A stretch of DNA of 64,000 nt from Lobosporangium transversale (GCF_002105155.1 NW_019028994.1:434001-498000); one strand, 5' to 3'; positions 25,332 through 38,690 are shown, numbered from the stretch's first letter. Numbers and translations are program-made. Notes: a model not told the origin generated them from the letters alone.

Positions 25332-26819
25332 AAAAAAAAAAAAAAAAAAAAAAGTAGCTTTTCCCTGTTTATAATTTAAATTAATAAAGTATATATTTTC
25401 ATTCTATCCATGTATAAAATAAAATACATCGTTGCCTCAAAAGGTCAATCAGGGTCTTGAAACAAAGTCTGTGCGCAAAAGCGTCAATGTCAACAGTCAA
25501 TAGTTTTGAAACTTTCGTTCTCGATCATCGCAGCGTTGAAGAAATAGAGGGCATAAAGCGGATAGTCTCAATTGTTCTGGGGTGGCGGTGCTATTAGGCA
25601 CGTGATCAGTTTACCATGTCAAGCATTGCTTTTTTTTTTTTTTTTTTTTTTTTAATCTGGAACTACACAACCTCCTGAGTTAGTCGAAAACAGGATACTC
25701 GAACAGAACAATGTGCTCATGTTATGCAAAGTCTAGTGGACGACAGCTGCTTGATAGCCAGTCAGTTGCCTCTTGCAATCATTTCAAAGATGTAAGTGTT
25801 CGCCTTTAGGATACTCAGTCTAGGTCACTTCATATGTGCTCTGCAGATAAACGTTTTGTATATAATATCCAGAGCGTTATTCTCACCCGGCAGCTATGTC
25901 AATAAAAGGGTATAAAACCAATATATATATAAAGACTAAAGCATCTCCAAGAAGCTGCACCTCTTTCTTCATTTTACTCCTATGGTTTGAATGTGATTCT
26001 GAAAAAATGCTAAGCAGTCTACATAAATATTTGTTTTTAAGTTTACTCTCTTATTCGTACATACACTTTTATCAATGGAAACTACTACTAAGTCTATGTA
26101 AAAAGGTACATAATACTTTCAAGCGGGCGCAAGTGAAACAAAGACGGCTCTTGTTTCGATAGGAAAATTAACATGGAGAAAATTTAGTCCACAACAGCAA
26201 AACGACGACAGAAGGTTTTTATTGTCACGCAGGGATTGGGACAATAAATACATGAAGGTGATCAAAACTTCGGGCCTTTTACTCATCCAAGTGCAAAAAA
26301 ACATAAAAAAAAATAATAATAAAAAAAGAAAAAGGAAAATGCATTAACTAAATGTCGACCTTCTGCTGAAGGGATGTATCCAATGGGTTCTCCATAGGGC
26401 GAAGGTTTGCTGTCTGTTTATTGGCACCATACGGGCTGTGCCATGTTTCATGACAATCCTCATTTTGATTATGTAGGTCGCCAATTTTCTTTTGAAAGAG
26501 TAGTGATGATATTGTTGATAGATTTTTTAGTACTTTGAGATAAAGATGATGAAGAAAAAGAGGCATTGTCCTTTGTTATCACACAAAGGACGTGTTCCAA
26601 CAATATACCCTTTTTATATGCCAACAAGTGTTCTTGCTATAATTTATCCTCAATGGCATGCTGAATATTAACTCTTTTAGTTGCGAGGCGCATATGAAAT
26701 GACTACGGGCGCTGCAAACACTATTGTATATTTGGACCAGTAGTCTAAACGATTTATTTGGTAAAGTTCCCTTTTTTTTTAATTGTTATTATATACATTA
26801 TTATATTTTTTGTTTTTGT
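25332..26819. other. Intergenic region between convergent MFS genes 1 and 2
   Basis: No gene is seen. An A run of about 24 directly follows the MFS1 stop codon and a T run lies at 25631-25653. Short frames at 25896-26566 have no recognisable content. Confidence 0.45.
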
Positions 26820-28447
26820 TTAAACAGAGTCGACCCTTCTGGTATAATGGTTATAAAACATCAAGATGCATAGGAATAGAGCCGATCCAAAGTACATGGC
26901 TGCATTGTATCCAATCATTCCCTTGTAGCCGCCAGTAGATCCCAACATATTGCCAGCAATAGGAAGAGTAAGTATATTGCCGGGCGTATTCACCAAGAAG
27001 ATAATTGTCAATCCGGACCCCAAGTTAGCCAGTCCTATGGTATTGGCTATAATCGCTGCCACCAAGATGAAGAATCCACCGGAGAAGAAACCGTACATGA
27101 TTGAAAACCAAACAAGAGCACTATACGAATATGAGGCCATCCAAAGGAAACAAGACGCTCCAGCTGCCATTAAAATAAACGTAGTCACACGGATGACCCC
27201 TAGGCAATCAGCAGCAAAACCAATCGTGATAAGGCCTACCGCATTAGCGGCTGACATTATAGATATCAAATGGCCACCTTGGATATTGGGATCAAGGCCA
27301 ACAACATCTTTAGTATATGAGGGGATATAAGTGAAAGGAACCATGTATGCGAAGCCGAAGAAGGCAGCACTAATAAGCAGGAATATGAACCCCGGGTCCT
27401 TGAGGATTTGAAGGTTGAGTACCTCCTTGGGAACGATAATGCGTGAGCCTGAGAGCTGACGAGGTGCTCGTATCACAATCGAAGCAAATGCTGTACAGAC
27501 GAAATGAAGGATTGCAAAGATACGAAGGGCCCAGCGGAGTCCGACAGCATTGATCAATGCAGGGATAATGAAGCCGAAGACAAGGCCACCAATACCAGCA
27601 CCACAGAAGCATATACCCATAGCAAACGATCGATATTTATCATACCACAGAGGAAGGATCGCTGTCACAGCAAGGTTAAGGAGTGAGACACCAATGCCAA
27701 ACATGGCACCCTGAGTCAGGTATAGATGCCAAAGCTGACTACCCCATGAAGCAAGTAGCAAACCTAATGAGCCGATGATGCTACCTGACCAGAGGACAAC
27801 CTTGTATCCAAAGCGGTTCATAAGAGGACCAGAGATGATAGTGAAACCAAACTGGAAACCAACAGCCAAGGATCCGACAAGGGAGACATCAGAAGTAGAT
27901 GCTCCTTGAGCGCCATAGATATCATCATATTGAGACTGGAAAATACCGTAGATGGAAACATAGCCGATAGCAACCATAATGGTCTATGTTATTCAGATGT
28001 TTGTCATTTGTTGAGGAGTAGAAGAGCTGAGTTAGCACTAACAAATCAGGTTTTGTATTTGAGGAAGGATATGCAATTTTTTTCCTTTGAATCAGTGACA
28101 CATCACTGAATCAGACACACGCGCCACCCCTTCCTAGAAACGGTATAGTCCCTTACCAAGAAACCGCCGAGGACAACGAGGTAACCTCGAAAACCAGACT
28201 CCATTACAACTTCCTCTCCGAATGTCGATGCCGTATCGACATACGTAAAAGGATCGCGGTAGTTATGTTCATGGTGGCCCAAATCATATGCCTCATCCTT
28301 TTCCAGAACAAGTTTATTCCCCTGTATCGGAGCCTCATAGGATGAACATCTAGAAAAAGTCTTTTCTGTCTTCCCTTGAGCAACGCTGGCATTGCTGTTC
28401 AAAAGAGTTTCCTCTTTGTTTGGATATAGCGGGCTGATTTTAGTCAT
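26820..28447 (-). CDS. Monocarboxylate-transporter-like MFS permease 2
   Basis: Exons in transcript order are 28447-28157 and 27983-26820, joined in phase 0 after GGFL; the product is 484 aa. The start MTKISPLYPN was preferred over an in-frame Met nine codons upstream because paralogues begin MTKxSPxx or MARVSPLHP. It has a hydrophilic N-tail with HHEH near residue 70 and about 12 membrane segments with the MCT-family motifs seen in permease 1. From 26887 to 27941 it is identical at every base to permease 4 (36635-37689), whereas the first exons of the two genes differ widely. That indicates recent gene conversion or an assembly artefact. Substrate is unknown. Confidence 0.87.
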
Positions 28448-29385
28448 GATGAGGTTGTAGGGGTGAGGGCTCAAAAAGGATTAAAAAATATAATAATCAG
28501 TTTGAAGAAAAGGATGTAAAAGTTTGTATAATATGAATGTTTTTGGAATAAAATACGAAAATAAGGTTATACTAGACCCGTCGAAAGTCTTCCAATCCAC
28601 ATGCTTGTTGCTTCCTTTTCCTTTCTCAAGGAAAAAGGACTCTCCTGCAGGGTATGGATGTTGCACTGTTTGTAAATCATTTGAGTTTCTATTATATACA
28701 TATGCATATACAATTACACTATATATATTATGAATTCAGTTCCTTTCTAGAGCATATCGCCACACTTCTCCCTTCGGCTCTCTTTCCCACTTGACGGTTC
28801 CGTATCCTAGTCTACTTTTGTACTATTCAATACTGATCCCTAGATTCACCATGGAAGAATATGTGGAAGTGATGGGAAAGACTACAGTAATCCTAGGCTC
28901 GTTCCCATCCCTCTTCACTTTATAAAGGTGACAGGAAATTCCATTTCCTTTTTCACCCAAAGTGAAGGGACTGGGAATGAGCCTACAGTAAACCAGGAAA
29001 AATCCAGATCTCAAAAAGCCAAGTGCTCTAGACATTTGAAATGAAAAAACAATGAGGATGCAGAACCGTTTTATTTGTTTGTTTACGACAATCTAATAAA
29101 ATTATTATTATACTGTGGCCCAAAAGAAAAATGTACTCAGCCCAGTGGATGGAGAAGTTGTATAAATACATCCTTTCCTTTCCTCTTTATTTTATTTTAT
29201 TTTATTTTTTTCCTTAGCCATCAAGGACTCCCTTCATTGATCTACTATCCTTCTCCCTCCCTCAGCTCTTTAATCAGCCCCCTTCCCTCCCTCACCGGTC
29301 TTGACAGACAGATCCTAAAAAAATTCATACCCCATTATCCTTACTTCTTCCCCTTTAGATCCATACCCTTGCGTAAAGCATCACC
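28448..29385. promoter_or_regulatory. Divergent promoter region, MFS 2 / subtilase
   Basis: About 940 bp between two divergent start codons. A TATA-like element (TATAAATAC) at 29161 lies 225 bp before the subtilase ATG. The leader between them is strongly CT-rich. No gene is seen. Confidence 0.5.
29161..29169 (+). promoter_or_regulatory. TATA-like element of the subtilase gene
   Basis: TATAAATAC, followed by a T-rich and then CT-rich leader up to the start codon at 29386. Assigned by position and consensus. Confidence 0.45.
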
Positions 29386-32116
29386 ATGAAACTCACAGCC
29401 ACAATCCTTTCTGTTGTGGCAGCGGCCTCTTTGGTCTCTGCAGGCACATTCCACCCTCATAAGATCAATCCTAACGATACTATCTCCAATGGTTACATCA
29501 TTCAGTATGATGACAATGTTAACCACGCTCAGGTACAGAACTCTTTGAAGTCTCATAAGGTCGACTTCAAGGTTCGTAACCAGTACAACGTCTTCAACGG
29601 AGCCGCTGTTACTCTCAAGTCTGGTCATAAGGGTGAGGAGCTTGCCAAGTTGCCTGGTGTCAAGAACGTCTGGCCCATCACCTTGTACAGAATCCCCAAG
29701 CTCCAGAAGAGCAACATGAATAGCAATGATCCAGCGGCCGCTTCTCTTCACACTATGACTGGTGTTGACATTGTCCACAAGAAGTACAAGTTGACCGGAA
29801 AGGGTGTCAAGGTCGGTGTCATCGATACTGGTATTGATTACAAGCACCCTTCCTTTGCTGCCCCTGGCGCTAAGGAGGGATGCTTTGCTCGCTATGGCAA
29901 GAACTGCCGTGTCAAGTACGGTTGGGACTTTGTTGGTGATGATTACACTGGAGAAGATCCCAAGCCTGACTCGGATCCTCGTGATTGCGGGGGACATGGT
30001 ACTCACGTTGCTGGTATTCTCGGTGGTGGTGCTGTGGACTCCAAGACCTCTCCTAAGCCTCCTCAGCCGTTTGTTGGTGTTGCCCTGAAGTTACTTTTGG
30101 TGCCTATCGCATCTTCGGATGTAAAGGCTCTGCTGGAGATGATGTTATCCTTGCTGCCATGGAGCTGGCCTTCAGCGATGGCATGGACGTAAGTTTTAAT
30201 TCACTCTTTGTATAAGCAGTGTATGTACGTGTTTTTTTTTTTTTTTTTTTTTTTTCAATTTGCTCACAGCCTTTTATTTATTTTGTTAGGTCATCAACAT
30301 GTCACTTGGAAGTGGTTCCGCTTACAAGAACAAGCCAGTTTCTATCCTCGGTGATAAATTGATTGCTCACGGCATGGCTTTGGTTGCTGCTGCTGGCAAC
30401 GATGGTTCTGACGGAGTCTGGATGGTTTCAGATGATGGTTTGGGCGACCTTGCTAGCTCCATTGCCTCTATCGACAACATCTACGGCAATTATGATTCCG
30501 TCTCCTATGGCGGTGCGGCACACCCTTATAGTCCATCTAAGCACTACAACAAACGCATCGATCTTCCTGCCAGCGCTACTCTCGTCCCTATCTTTGAGAA
30601 GGATGGTTCGCTTTCAGATGGATGCGATCCCAACATCTACAAGAGCACTGATGTCAAGGGTAAGGTCGTCCTTGTCTTTGGTGATCTCACTCGTTGCGAG
30701 TCTGCTCGTGGTGTCAACGCCAAGGATGCCGGTGCTGCTGGTATCCTGGTCCAGACCACTCCCATCGGACTCACAGCCTTGACCGGCAATCCCGGTTTCC
30801 CCATGGGTTCGATTGAAAACAAGGCTGGTAATGACATGCTTGCTGCCTGGAAAAAGGACCCCAAGACTCGATTGGTTTGGAGCAAGAAGCCCTCCAACTT
30901 CTTGATCGAAAATGGTGGAGCTCCTTCAGTCTTCTCTTCTTTCGGTTTGGATGGAGACCTTCGCTCCAAGCCTGATTTTGCTGGTCCTGGTGGCAATATC
31001 TTGTCAACGTTTCCCCTTGCTAAGGGTGGTTATGCTATCCTCTCCGGTACCTCCATGGCCAGCCCCTACGTTGCTGGTGCTCATGCGTTGTATATTCAAG
31101 CCAAGGAATCCAAGCCCCGTGGTGATAAACTTCGTCAGATTTTTAAGAACACTGCTACTATCGTCTCCAACTTTGGCCCCAAGACCAAGGCATCTGCTGC
31201 TAAGCAGGGTGCTGGTCTCATCAATGTCTTGAGCGCCATCACTACCAAAACCTCCATCTTCCCTGACCATATTGACCTTCTTGACTCGACCCATTTCAAG
31301 AAGACTGTCAAGATTTCGATTAAGAACGAGGGAAAGCACACTGAGACCTACACACTCTCTCACATCCCTGCCGATACTTTGAACTCGTACCCCAATAAGA
31401 ACACCTTCCCTTTGGGTACCCCTGTCATTGAAGCTGCTTATGCCACTGTCAAATTCTCTGCTGACAAAGTCAATATCCCTGCTGGTAAGACTGCCAAGAT
31501 CACTTTGACATTCAAGGAGCCCAAGAAGGGCGATGCTTCAGAATTCCCACTGTACTCTGGATATGTTGTTGCGATTCCTAAGACTAAGGGCGGTGTTGCT
31601 GTTCATGTTCCATACACTGGTGTCAAGGGAGATATTGCCAAGGTTCCAATCTTTGACACCGACAGTGGTTTCCCCTTGTTGCGCGCACATCAGGCTGATG
31701 ATTCATTGGAGGAGGTTACTCCAGATTATCAATTCAATCTTACCAGCACAAAGTTGCCAGCTATTTTGACCCGTCTTGGTTCGCATACTCCTGAATTCAG
31801 CATCCGTATCTTCGATGATAAGAAGAACTTTGTTGGATATGCTCGTGCTCACAGATCCGGCCTTGTACAATTTTTTGGCTGGCTGGGACGTGATCCCACC
31901 TATAGAAATGATGGTTCTCTCTATTTCAATACCTGGATCTGGGATGGTATGTACACCAAAACCACGGATCCATCCGAGACTCCAGTGCTTCTCTCCAGAC
32001 ATGGAGTTTATAGCCTTGTTGTCGCTGCCCAGCACAAGTTGAGCAAGGGCGCCTATCCTAAGGACTTTGAAACACATGAGTTCAGCAACATTGTCATTAC
32101 GGGACAGCAGAAGTAA
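29386..32116 (+). pseudogene. Secreted subtilisin-family (S8) serine protease with a one-base frameshift
   Basis: Exons 29386-30188 and 30290-32116. The coding sum is 2,630 nt, one short of a multiple of three, so a complete product would be about 876 aa. Residues 1-19 are a signal peptide. A propeptide inhibitor domain (about 35-110) precedes the S8 domain. The catalytic triad is intact: Asp in VIDTGID (about 147), His in GGHGTHVAGI (about 204) and Ser in SGTSMASPYVAG (about 523). A PA insert lies at about 385-455, and an Fn3-like C-terminal region follows, as in large extracellular subtilases of the Vpr/C5a-peptidase type. Near 30083 the frame shifts by one base in a C run, just after PFVGVA. 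As written, translation stops at 30192, before the active-site Ser. Reading is perfect on both sides, so this is either a very recent lesion or a base-calling error. If it is an error, this is a functional digestive protease. Confidence 0.85.
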
Positions 32117-32449
32117 AAGAGTTTTTATTCACTCAGGAGTGGAGGGGCGCCATCCTTCATCTTTATAGTGTATAATCTTCTATCATTATAACATTTCATA
32201 TCATCATGAAATAAAATAAAACAATGGAAAAATGCCGTTTTCCTTGTCCCTGCAATGCCGATCATACGTCGCACTATTAGGAGATAGACCAGTCCGGCAA
32301 TCAGTGTGGCCCCATAAAACTGGCACTTGCACTGGTCATGTTGAAGCTCTAGATAATTATTGCTACCATATCGGTTATCGCGGTATGACTTTATCCACCG
32401 TTATCTACGTCTCTTAGTGAAGCACTATCCCTTTGAGGCGTTTCCATGA

Positions 32450-32486
<37 letters not shown>

Positions 32487-33205
32487 CATAAAACCAACTC
32501 TTTTGTTACCGAGTGACTGAGAAGATAGATTATAGAGAAGAACAAAGCAGGGGTTCGTTCATTGCTACATACCAGAAGACCCAGTCTCCTGGCTCCTTAT
32601 CAATCTCTTGAAATAAGCTCGAGAGCTTGTGGGCTGGGGATTTCATTATATAACCATAGACACAAATGAACAGCTAACTTCTTAACACTCAAAATAGGTA
32701 GAACGTAACAGGTATTTCTGTTGGTAATGCAACAGCTACTATTACTACAGCAGTAACTGTAACTATCCCTACGACCGTAAGGGTTGGAGGACACATTTGT
32801 CCTGTAAAAAGTCTGCAGTAGATCAATGTAAAGATATTGGCGCCACAGCCATAAATATATTTTTCGAGTAACCTCCGAATGTATTGCAGCCAATTAGTTT
32901 ACTTGAAATGAGCCCGCCGCCACCACAATAAGCCACATAACCAATTCATTTTAGAATAGTATTAGTATATAGATGAGAAGGAGAAATTTAAATGAACCAA
33001 ACGACTGTGTCAACAAGTCGGATATTACTTCAATATTTTTTTTTCTTCTTTTTCCTTTGAAAGAAATATATACTGAAGAACAAAATTATGCAGTGCACTT
33101 TGTGATGCCAAATAATAAGAACTTTGAGATAGGAGGAAATACACGTAAAGAAGAAGGAGACTTCTAGAGGAGCAATGTCCCATAAATCAAAAGACTATGG
33201 GAAAG

Positions 33206-33238
<33 letters not shown>

Positions 33239-33546
33239 GAGAGAGAGAGGATGAAGAATAAAGAAGACAAGATCAAAGAAAAAAAAATAAAGTGAAGAAA
33301 ATAAGCACAAAAAAAAAAGAAAAAAGAAAAAAAAAGAAGAGTGAGGATCTACAAGTGCCTCTTATATATATTGCAGATTCTCGAGACTTCATGCTAAATG
33401 CGTATAAGTGGAGCGAATTGTCATTTAACCTGTATTGAATAATTGGATAGTTTACTAAAAAAAAAAAAATACGCGTCCAAGTCAAAAACTGTATTGCAGG
33501 GGGCCAGAGTTTTATTTTTTATTTTTTACTGTCCTTTGCTTTCTGT
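32117..33546. other. Intergenic region with long homopolymers
   Basis: No gene is seen. It contains a T run at 32459-32486, an A run at 33206-33234, and A-rich GA stretches to 33340. It separates the 3' ends of the subtilase and of MFS gene 3, which are convergent. Confidence 0.45.
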
Positions 33547-35318
33547 TTAAACATTATCAGCTCTCTTGGCGTAACGGCTATAAATCATAAAGAGACACAG
33601 AAAAAAAGCTGTACCAAAGTACATCGCTGCATTGTACCCAATCATTGCCTTGTAGTTGCCAGTATATTCCAAAATCTTGCTAGCAATAGGAAGCGTAAGT
33701 AAGCTGCCAGGCGTACTGACCAAAAAGATCATCGTCATCCCAGACCCCAAGTTAGCCAATCCTACGGTGCTGGCTGTAATCGCTACCACCGAGGTGAAGA
33801 ACCCACTCGAGAAGAAGCCATACATGATTGAAAAGCAAGCAAGCGCAGCATACGAATGTGAAAACATCCAAAGGAAACAGGATGCTCCAGTCACCATAAA
33901 TACAAAGATGGTCACGCGGATAGCTCCTAGACGATCGGCAGCGTAACCAACTGTAATAACGGCCACAGCATAGGCGGCTGACATCAAAGACAACAACTGA
34001 CCACCTTGGACATTAGGATCAAGGCCAACAACGTCCTTAGCATATGCGGGGATGTAGAGGAAAGGAACCATGCACCCAAAGCCGAAAAGAGCAGCACTCA
34101 TGATCAAAAACACAAAGCCTGGGTCCTTGAGGATTTGAAAGTTAATCATAGTCTTGTGAACTACAATAGGTGGGCCTGAGAGCTGGCGAGGTACTCGCAT
34201 CACAATCGAAGCGAATGCTGTGCAGACAAAATGGAAAATTGCATAGATGCGAAGGGTCCAACTGAGTCCAACAGCATTGATCAATGCAGGGACGACAAAG
34301 CCAAAGACAACACCCCCTGTACCGCTGCCGCAGTAGATTATGCCCATAGCAAGCGAACGGTGCTTCTTGTACCACAAAGGAGGAACAGCTGTCACAGCGA
34401 GGCTGAGGAAAGAGATACCTATGCCAAGCATGACTCCCAGGGTGAGGTATAGATGCCAAAGTTGAGTAGCCCATGAAGCAAGCAGCAAACCCAATGAGCC
34501 AATGATAGTACCCGACCAGAAGACGACCTTGTATCCAAAGCGGTTCATAAGAGGACCGGAGACGACGGCGAAACCATATTGAAAACCAGCAGCCAAGGAT
34601 TGGATAATGGCGACGCTAGAATCAGATGCTCCACGAGCTCTATAAATATCAAGGTACTGAGAGTGGAAAATACCGTAAATGTTGACAAAACCGAACGGGG
34701 CCATAATGGCCTATGTTATCCGCATAATTGCCATACATTGAGAGGTATATAGAACGAATGAATTAGGCTAACAGATGAATCCAGAGGCATGCAGTCCGTA
34801 TGCGAAGAAAAAAAAAAAAAAAAAAAGAAATTGGGGGAAAAAAGACAAATAAGAATCCTTGTTGGGAAAAAAAGACACGTCATCATCTTTTTTTTTTATT
34901 AATTAGTGACACACAATTGAATCAGACACGCCCCCCATAATCCTCACAGACGAAACACGACGGCAGTAATTTTAGGTTTTTCTTTAAGGAAAAAAAAAAA
35001 AAAAAAAAAAAAAAAAAGCATATCCTTTACCAAGAAACCGCCAAGGACAATGAGATAGCCTCGGAAGCCAGATTCCATTACAACGTCTTCGATTATTGTC
35101 AACGAATCAACAGAAGAAGGACCATCATGGTAATCATGGTCATGGTGTGTCGAGCCACAACGCTCCTCCTTATCCAGAGCAAGTTTATTGTCCTGTATCG
35201 CAGCGTTGTAGGATGAGCCCCTAGAAAAGCCCCTGTCTGTCTTTTCCTGGGTAAAGCTGGTATTGTTGTTTGTAAGGGGTTTCGCTTGGTTTGAGTCGAA
35301 TGGACTGACTTTGGTCAT
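33547..35318 (-). CDS. Monocarboxylate-transporter-like MFS permease 3
   Basis: Exons in transcript order are 35318-35031 and 34710-33547, joined in phase 0 after GGFL; the product is 483 aa. The start is MTKVSPFD, chosen by paralogue comparison; an in-frame Met lies 30 codons upstream. The N-tail carries HHDHDYH. There are about 12 membrane segments, with LWYKKHRSLAMGI and GLDPNVQGGQLLSLMSAAYAV. It is the most divergent of the four paralogues in its transmembrane region. The 320-nt intron is long and contains two sense-strand poly(T) stretches. Probably a plasma-membrane importer or exporter; the substrate cannot be stated. Confidence 0.87.
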
Positions 35319-36567
35319 GATGAAATCATAGAGGTACGCGAAGCGAAGGCGGAAGGGGAGAGAGAAGGAGAACAAGTAATGTGGTATATAGGTATATAAT
35401 TGATTCAAGCAGATATATAATTATATTGATGGGTATTTGAGGAAGAGAAAGTCAAAAGAAGCAAATAACCTTATCAACAAGTTGATGATAGGTCAATAGA
35501 AAACAATAAATTTAATAAAGAATAAGATCACAGATTTAGATACGAAGCGCGACCGGTATGTAGTGTCGGATAATAGGAGCCTTGAGGTCTGGAGAGTGGG
35601 GTTTTTGTGATTATAGATGTTAAAAAGCATGGAATGAACAAAGATGATCGAGAGGAGCGACGTTTCGTAAATCAAATCACAGAAAAAAGAAAAGGGTTTG
35701 GACTAGACTCACTAATGATGAAAAGAAAAAGAAAAAAGAAAGAACGAGAAACCTCTTACATATTACGAGGATATTTCTATACCAAAGTTGTGCTGTCGTG
35801 TTTGCATTGGACAATTTCGTTCCAAGGTCTGTGACAAAGATAAGGTTTCAAGTCTGTGCCACGTTCGATTAATTTCATTGGCTTCGTTTCCGCATGAACG
35901 TTTTAAACAAAAGGACAATGGAAAGCTAAAGACGTAAAGCAATGTATTGAATGAATCTTTTGCATAATCAATTATTCAAGGCATAGCCTACAGGTCAAGA
36001 TCAACACTACTTTAATGGTAAAGAGAGGATCAATAGTAATATATAGCAGTGGTAGTGATAATATAATAAAATACTAATAGCTTAAGAGATGGATGAAAGT
36101 GATGACTCGACCCCAAAATTTCCATTCAGGGCCACTTAAATTGGTCCCTACAGTCTTACTTAACCGAGTGCCCCTTTCAAGTACATGTAATTTTTTTTTT
36201 TTTAAAAAAACTGGCTTTTAAGGGATCCTAATAAGGCTTGTCGCCAGCCTGTCATTTATGTGCAATATACTAACGTTACTGACAGGGTCAACGTTTTCAA
36301 ACTTCTCCAAGCGGCATGGGTTCTGCCTATATTTGGAAGTTATCCAGTACTCTTCACCTGTGTGAAATATACTATATCTGAATGGGTAGGGTTACAACGT
36401 AGCAACCTAGAAAGGCAAACCAGATGTGCCCAGTGCTCCATCAATTTGAACGAAACTTTTGAAGGAGCTCCTTGATCCACCTTTACCCCTCATGCATTTT
36501 TTTCGATCCACATACTCTATAAATTACTTGACTCTTTTTATTTCCTTTTGTTTTGTTTTTTTTTTGT
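35319..36567. other. Intergenic region between MFS 3 and MFS 4
   Basis: No gene is seen. The part near 35319 should hold the promoter of MFS 3. A degenerate tRNA-like repeat lies at about 36104-36180. The frame at 36260-36475 has no recognisable features. Confidence 0.45.
36104..36180 (-). repeat. Degenerate tRNA-like (SINE-like) repeat, copy 2
   Basis: On the minus strand it shares AAGTGGCCCTGAATG with copy 3 at 38691-38750 and ends in a B-box-like GGGGTCGAGTC. The middle is diverged. Confidence 0.35.
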
Positions 36568-38238
36568 TTACACAGCGTCGACTTTCCTGATATAATGATT
36601 ATAAAACATCAGGATGCACAGAAACAGAGCTGCACCAAAGTACATGGCTGCATTGTATCCAATCATTCCCTTGTAGCCGCCAGTAGATCCCAACATATTG
36701 CCAGCAATAGGAAGAGTAAGTATATTGCCGGGCGTATTCACCAAGAAGATAATTGTCAATCCGGACCCCAAGTTAGCCAGTCCTATGGTATTGGCTATAA
36801 TCGCTGCCACCAAGATGAAGAATCCACCGGAGAAGAAACCGTACATGATTGAAAACCAAACAAGAGCACTATACGAATATGAGGCCATCCAAAGGAAACA
36901 AGACGCTCCAGCTGCCATTAAAATAAACGTAGTCACACGGATGACCCCTAGGCAATCAGCAGCAAAACCAATCGTGATAAGGCCTACCGCATTAGCGGCT
37001 GACATTATAGATATCAAATGGCCACCTTGGATATTGGGATCAAGGCCAACAACATCTTTAGTATATGAGGGGATATAAGTGAAAGGAACCATGTATGCGA
37101 AGCCGAAGAAGGCAGCACTAATAAGCAGGAATATGAACCCCGGGTCCTTGAGGATTTGAAGGTTGAGTACCTCCTTGGGAACGATAATGCGTGAGCCTGA
37201 GAGCTGACGAGGTGCTCGTATCACAATCGAAGCAAATGCTGTACAGACGAAATGAAGGATTGCAAAGATACGAAGGGCCCAGCGGAGTCCGACAGCATTG
37301 ATCAATGCAGGGATAATGAAGCCGAAGACAAGGCCACCAATACCAGCACCACAGAAGCATATACCCATAGCAAACGATCGATATTTATCATACCACAGAG
37401 GAAGGATCGCTGTCACAGCAAGGTTAAGGAGTGAGACACCAATGCCAAACATGGCACCCTGAGTCAGGTATAGATGCCAAAGCTGACTACCCCATGAAGC
37501 AAGTAGCAAACCTAATGAGCCGATGATGCTACCTGACCAGAGGACAACCTTGTATCCAAAGCGGTTCATAAGAGGACCAGAGATGATAGTGAAACCAAAC
37601 TGGAAACCAACAGCCAAGGATCCGACAAGGGAGACATCAGAAGTAGATGCTCCTTGAGCGCCATAGATATCATCATATTGAGACTGGAAGATACCATAGA
37701 TTGAAACATAGCCGATAGCAACCATAATGGTCTATGATATTTGTGTAATTGTCCAACGATGAGAGAGTGAAAAGAATGAGTTGAGAAGAATTTCCTAACC
37801 AACGGTGTTATTCCATTGACAGACTTGCATAAGAACTCTTTTTTAGTTTTTGATTGGAAGAGCGTGATTTTTTTTTTTTTATAACTATTAAGCATTGAAA
37901 CATCACCCCATAAAAACAAATCAAAGAGAAAAAAACATGTCACTTACCAGGAAACCCCCAAAGACAACAAGGTAGCCTCGAGAACCGGACTCCATTACAG
38001 CTCCTTCTTCAAATGTCGACGTTGTATCGACAGATGTAGAACGATTGTGGTAGCCGTGGTCATGGCATGTGGCGCCATAACGCTCATTCTTGTCCAGAAT
38101 AAAATTATTGGCCTGCATTGCAGACACGTAGGATGGTCGTCTAGATGAAGCCTTGTCCGGCTTTTCCTGAACAAAGCTGATATTGTTGGTTGTAGGCATT
38201 TTCTCCTTGGTTGGATGGAGTGGACTGACCCTGGCCAT
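36568..38238 (-). CDS. Monocarboxylate-transporter-like MFS permease 4
   Basis: Exons in transcript order are 38238-37948 and 37731-36568, joined in phase 0 after GGFL; the product is 484 aa. It starts MARVSPLHP. The N-tail contains CHDHGYH in place of the HHDH of its relatives. The membrane domain is almost identical to permease 2: only about six residues near the extreme C-terminus differ, and a 1,055-bp core is identical at the DNA level. The first exon and intron are clearly different from those of permease 2, so a simple recent whole-gene duplication does not explain the pattern. Function is a probable small organic anion or vitamin permease, substrate unknown. Confidence 0.87.
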
Positions 38239-38513
38239 GATGAGAATGCAACAGTGTGGAGGGGAGATCAAGGGATGAGATGTGTAATCAATTCGATCAG
38301 GTAATTAGATAGAAAGAAAGGATATATACATTTTTTTTTTTCTTTTTTCTTTTTTCTGTTTCATGACTCCAAAAAAAAAAAAAAAAAAAGTTTCTTGAGG
38401 GAAGAAAAGTAAAACGACCTTGTGAACAAGTTACGGATGCTTCAATATCTTTTTTTTTTTTTTTTTTTTTTTTCTTTCTTCAATGGGAACAGCAAACATT
38501 TAATAGGTTGAGT

Positions 38514-38541
38514 TTTATTTATTTATTTATTTATTTATTTA
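38514..38541. repeat. (TTTA)n microsatellite
   Basis: Seven TTTA units, read directly. Confidence 0.85.
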
Positions 38542-38690
38542 ATCCACAAAGGTATATAGTTAAGCTGGTGCTATGAAGGAGGAAGGGAGATGGCTAGTAG
38601 ACTAGGATTAAGAATCAAGTTTCCAAAGAGTCCAAAACGTGTACCAGTAAAGCAAAATCTCATGAAATCTGTTCAAATGTTTAAACTGGT

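Noticed and set aside
28448-28474. An upstream in-frame Met for MFS gene 2
   Set aside because: Paralogues align from MTK/MAR, and the extra nine codons are not conserved.
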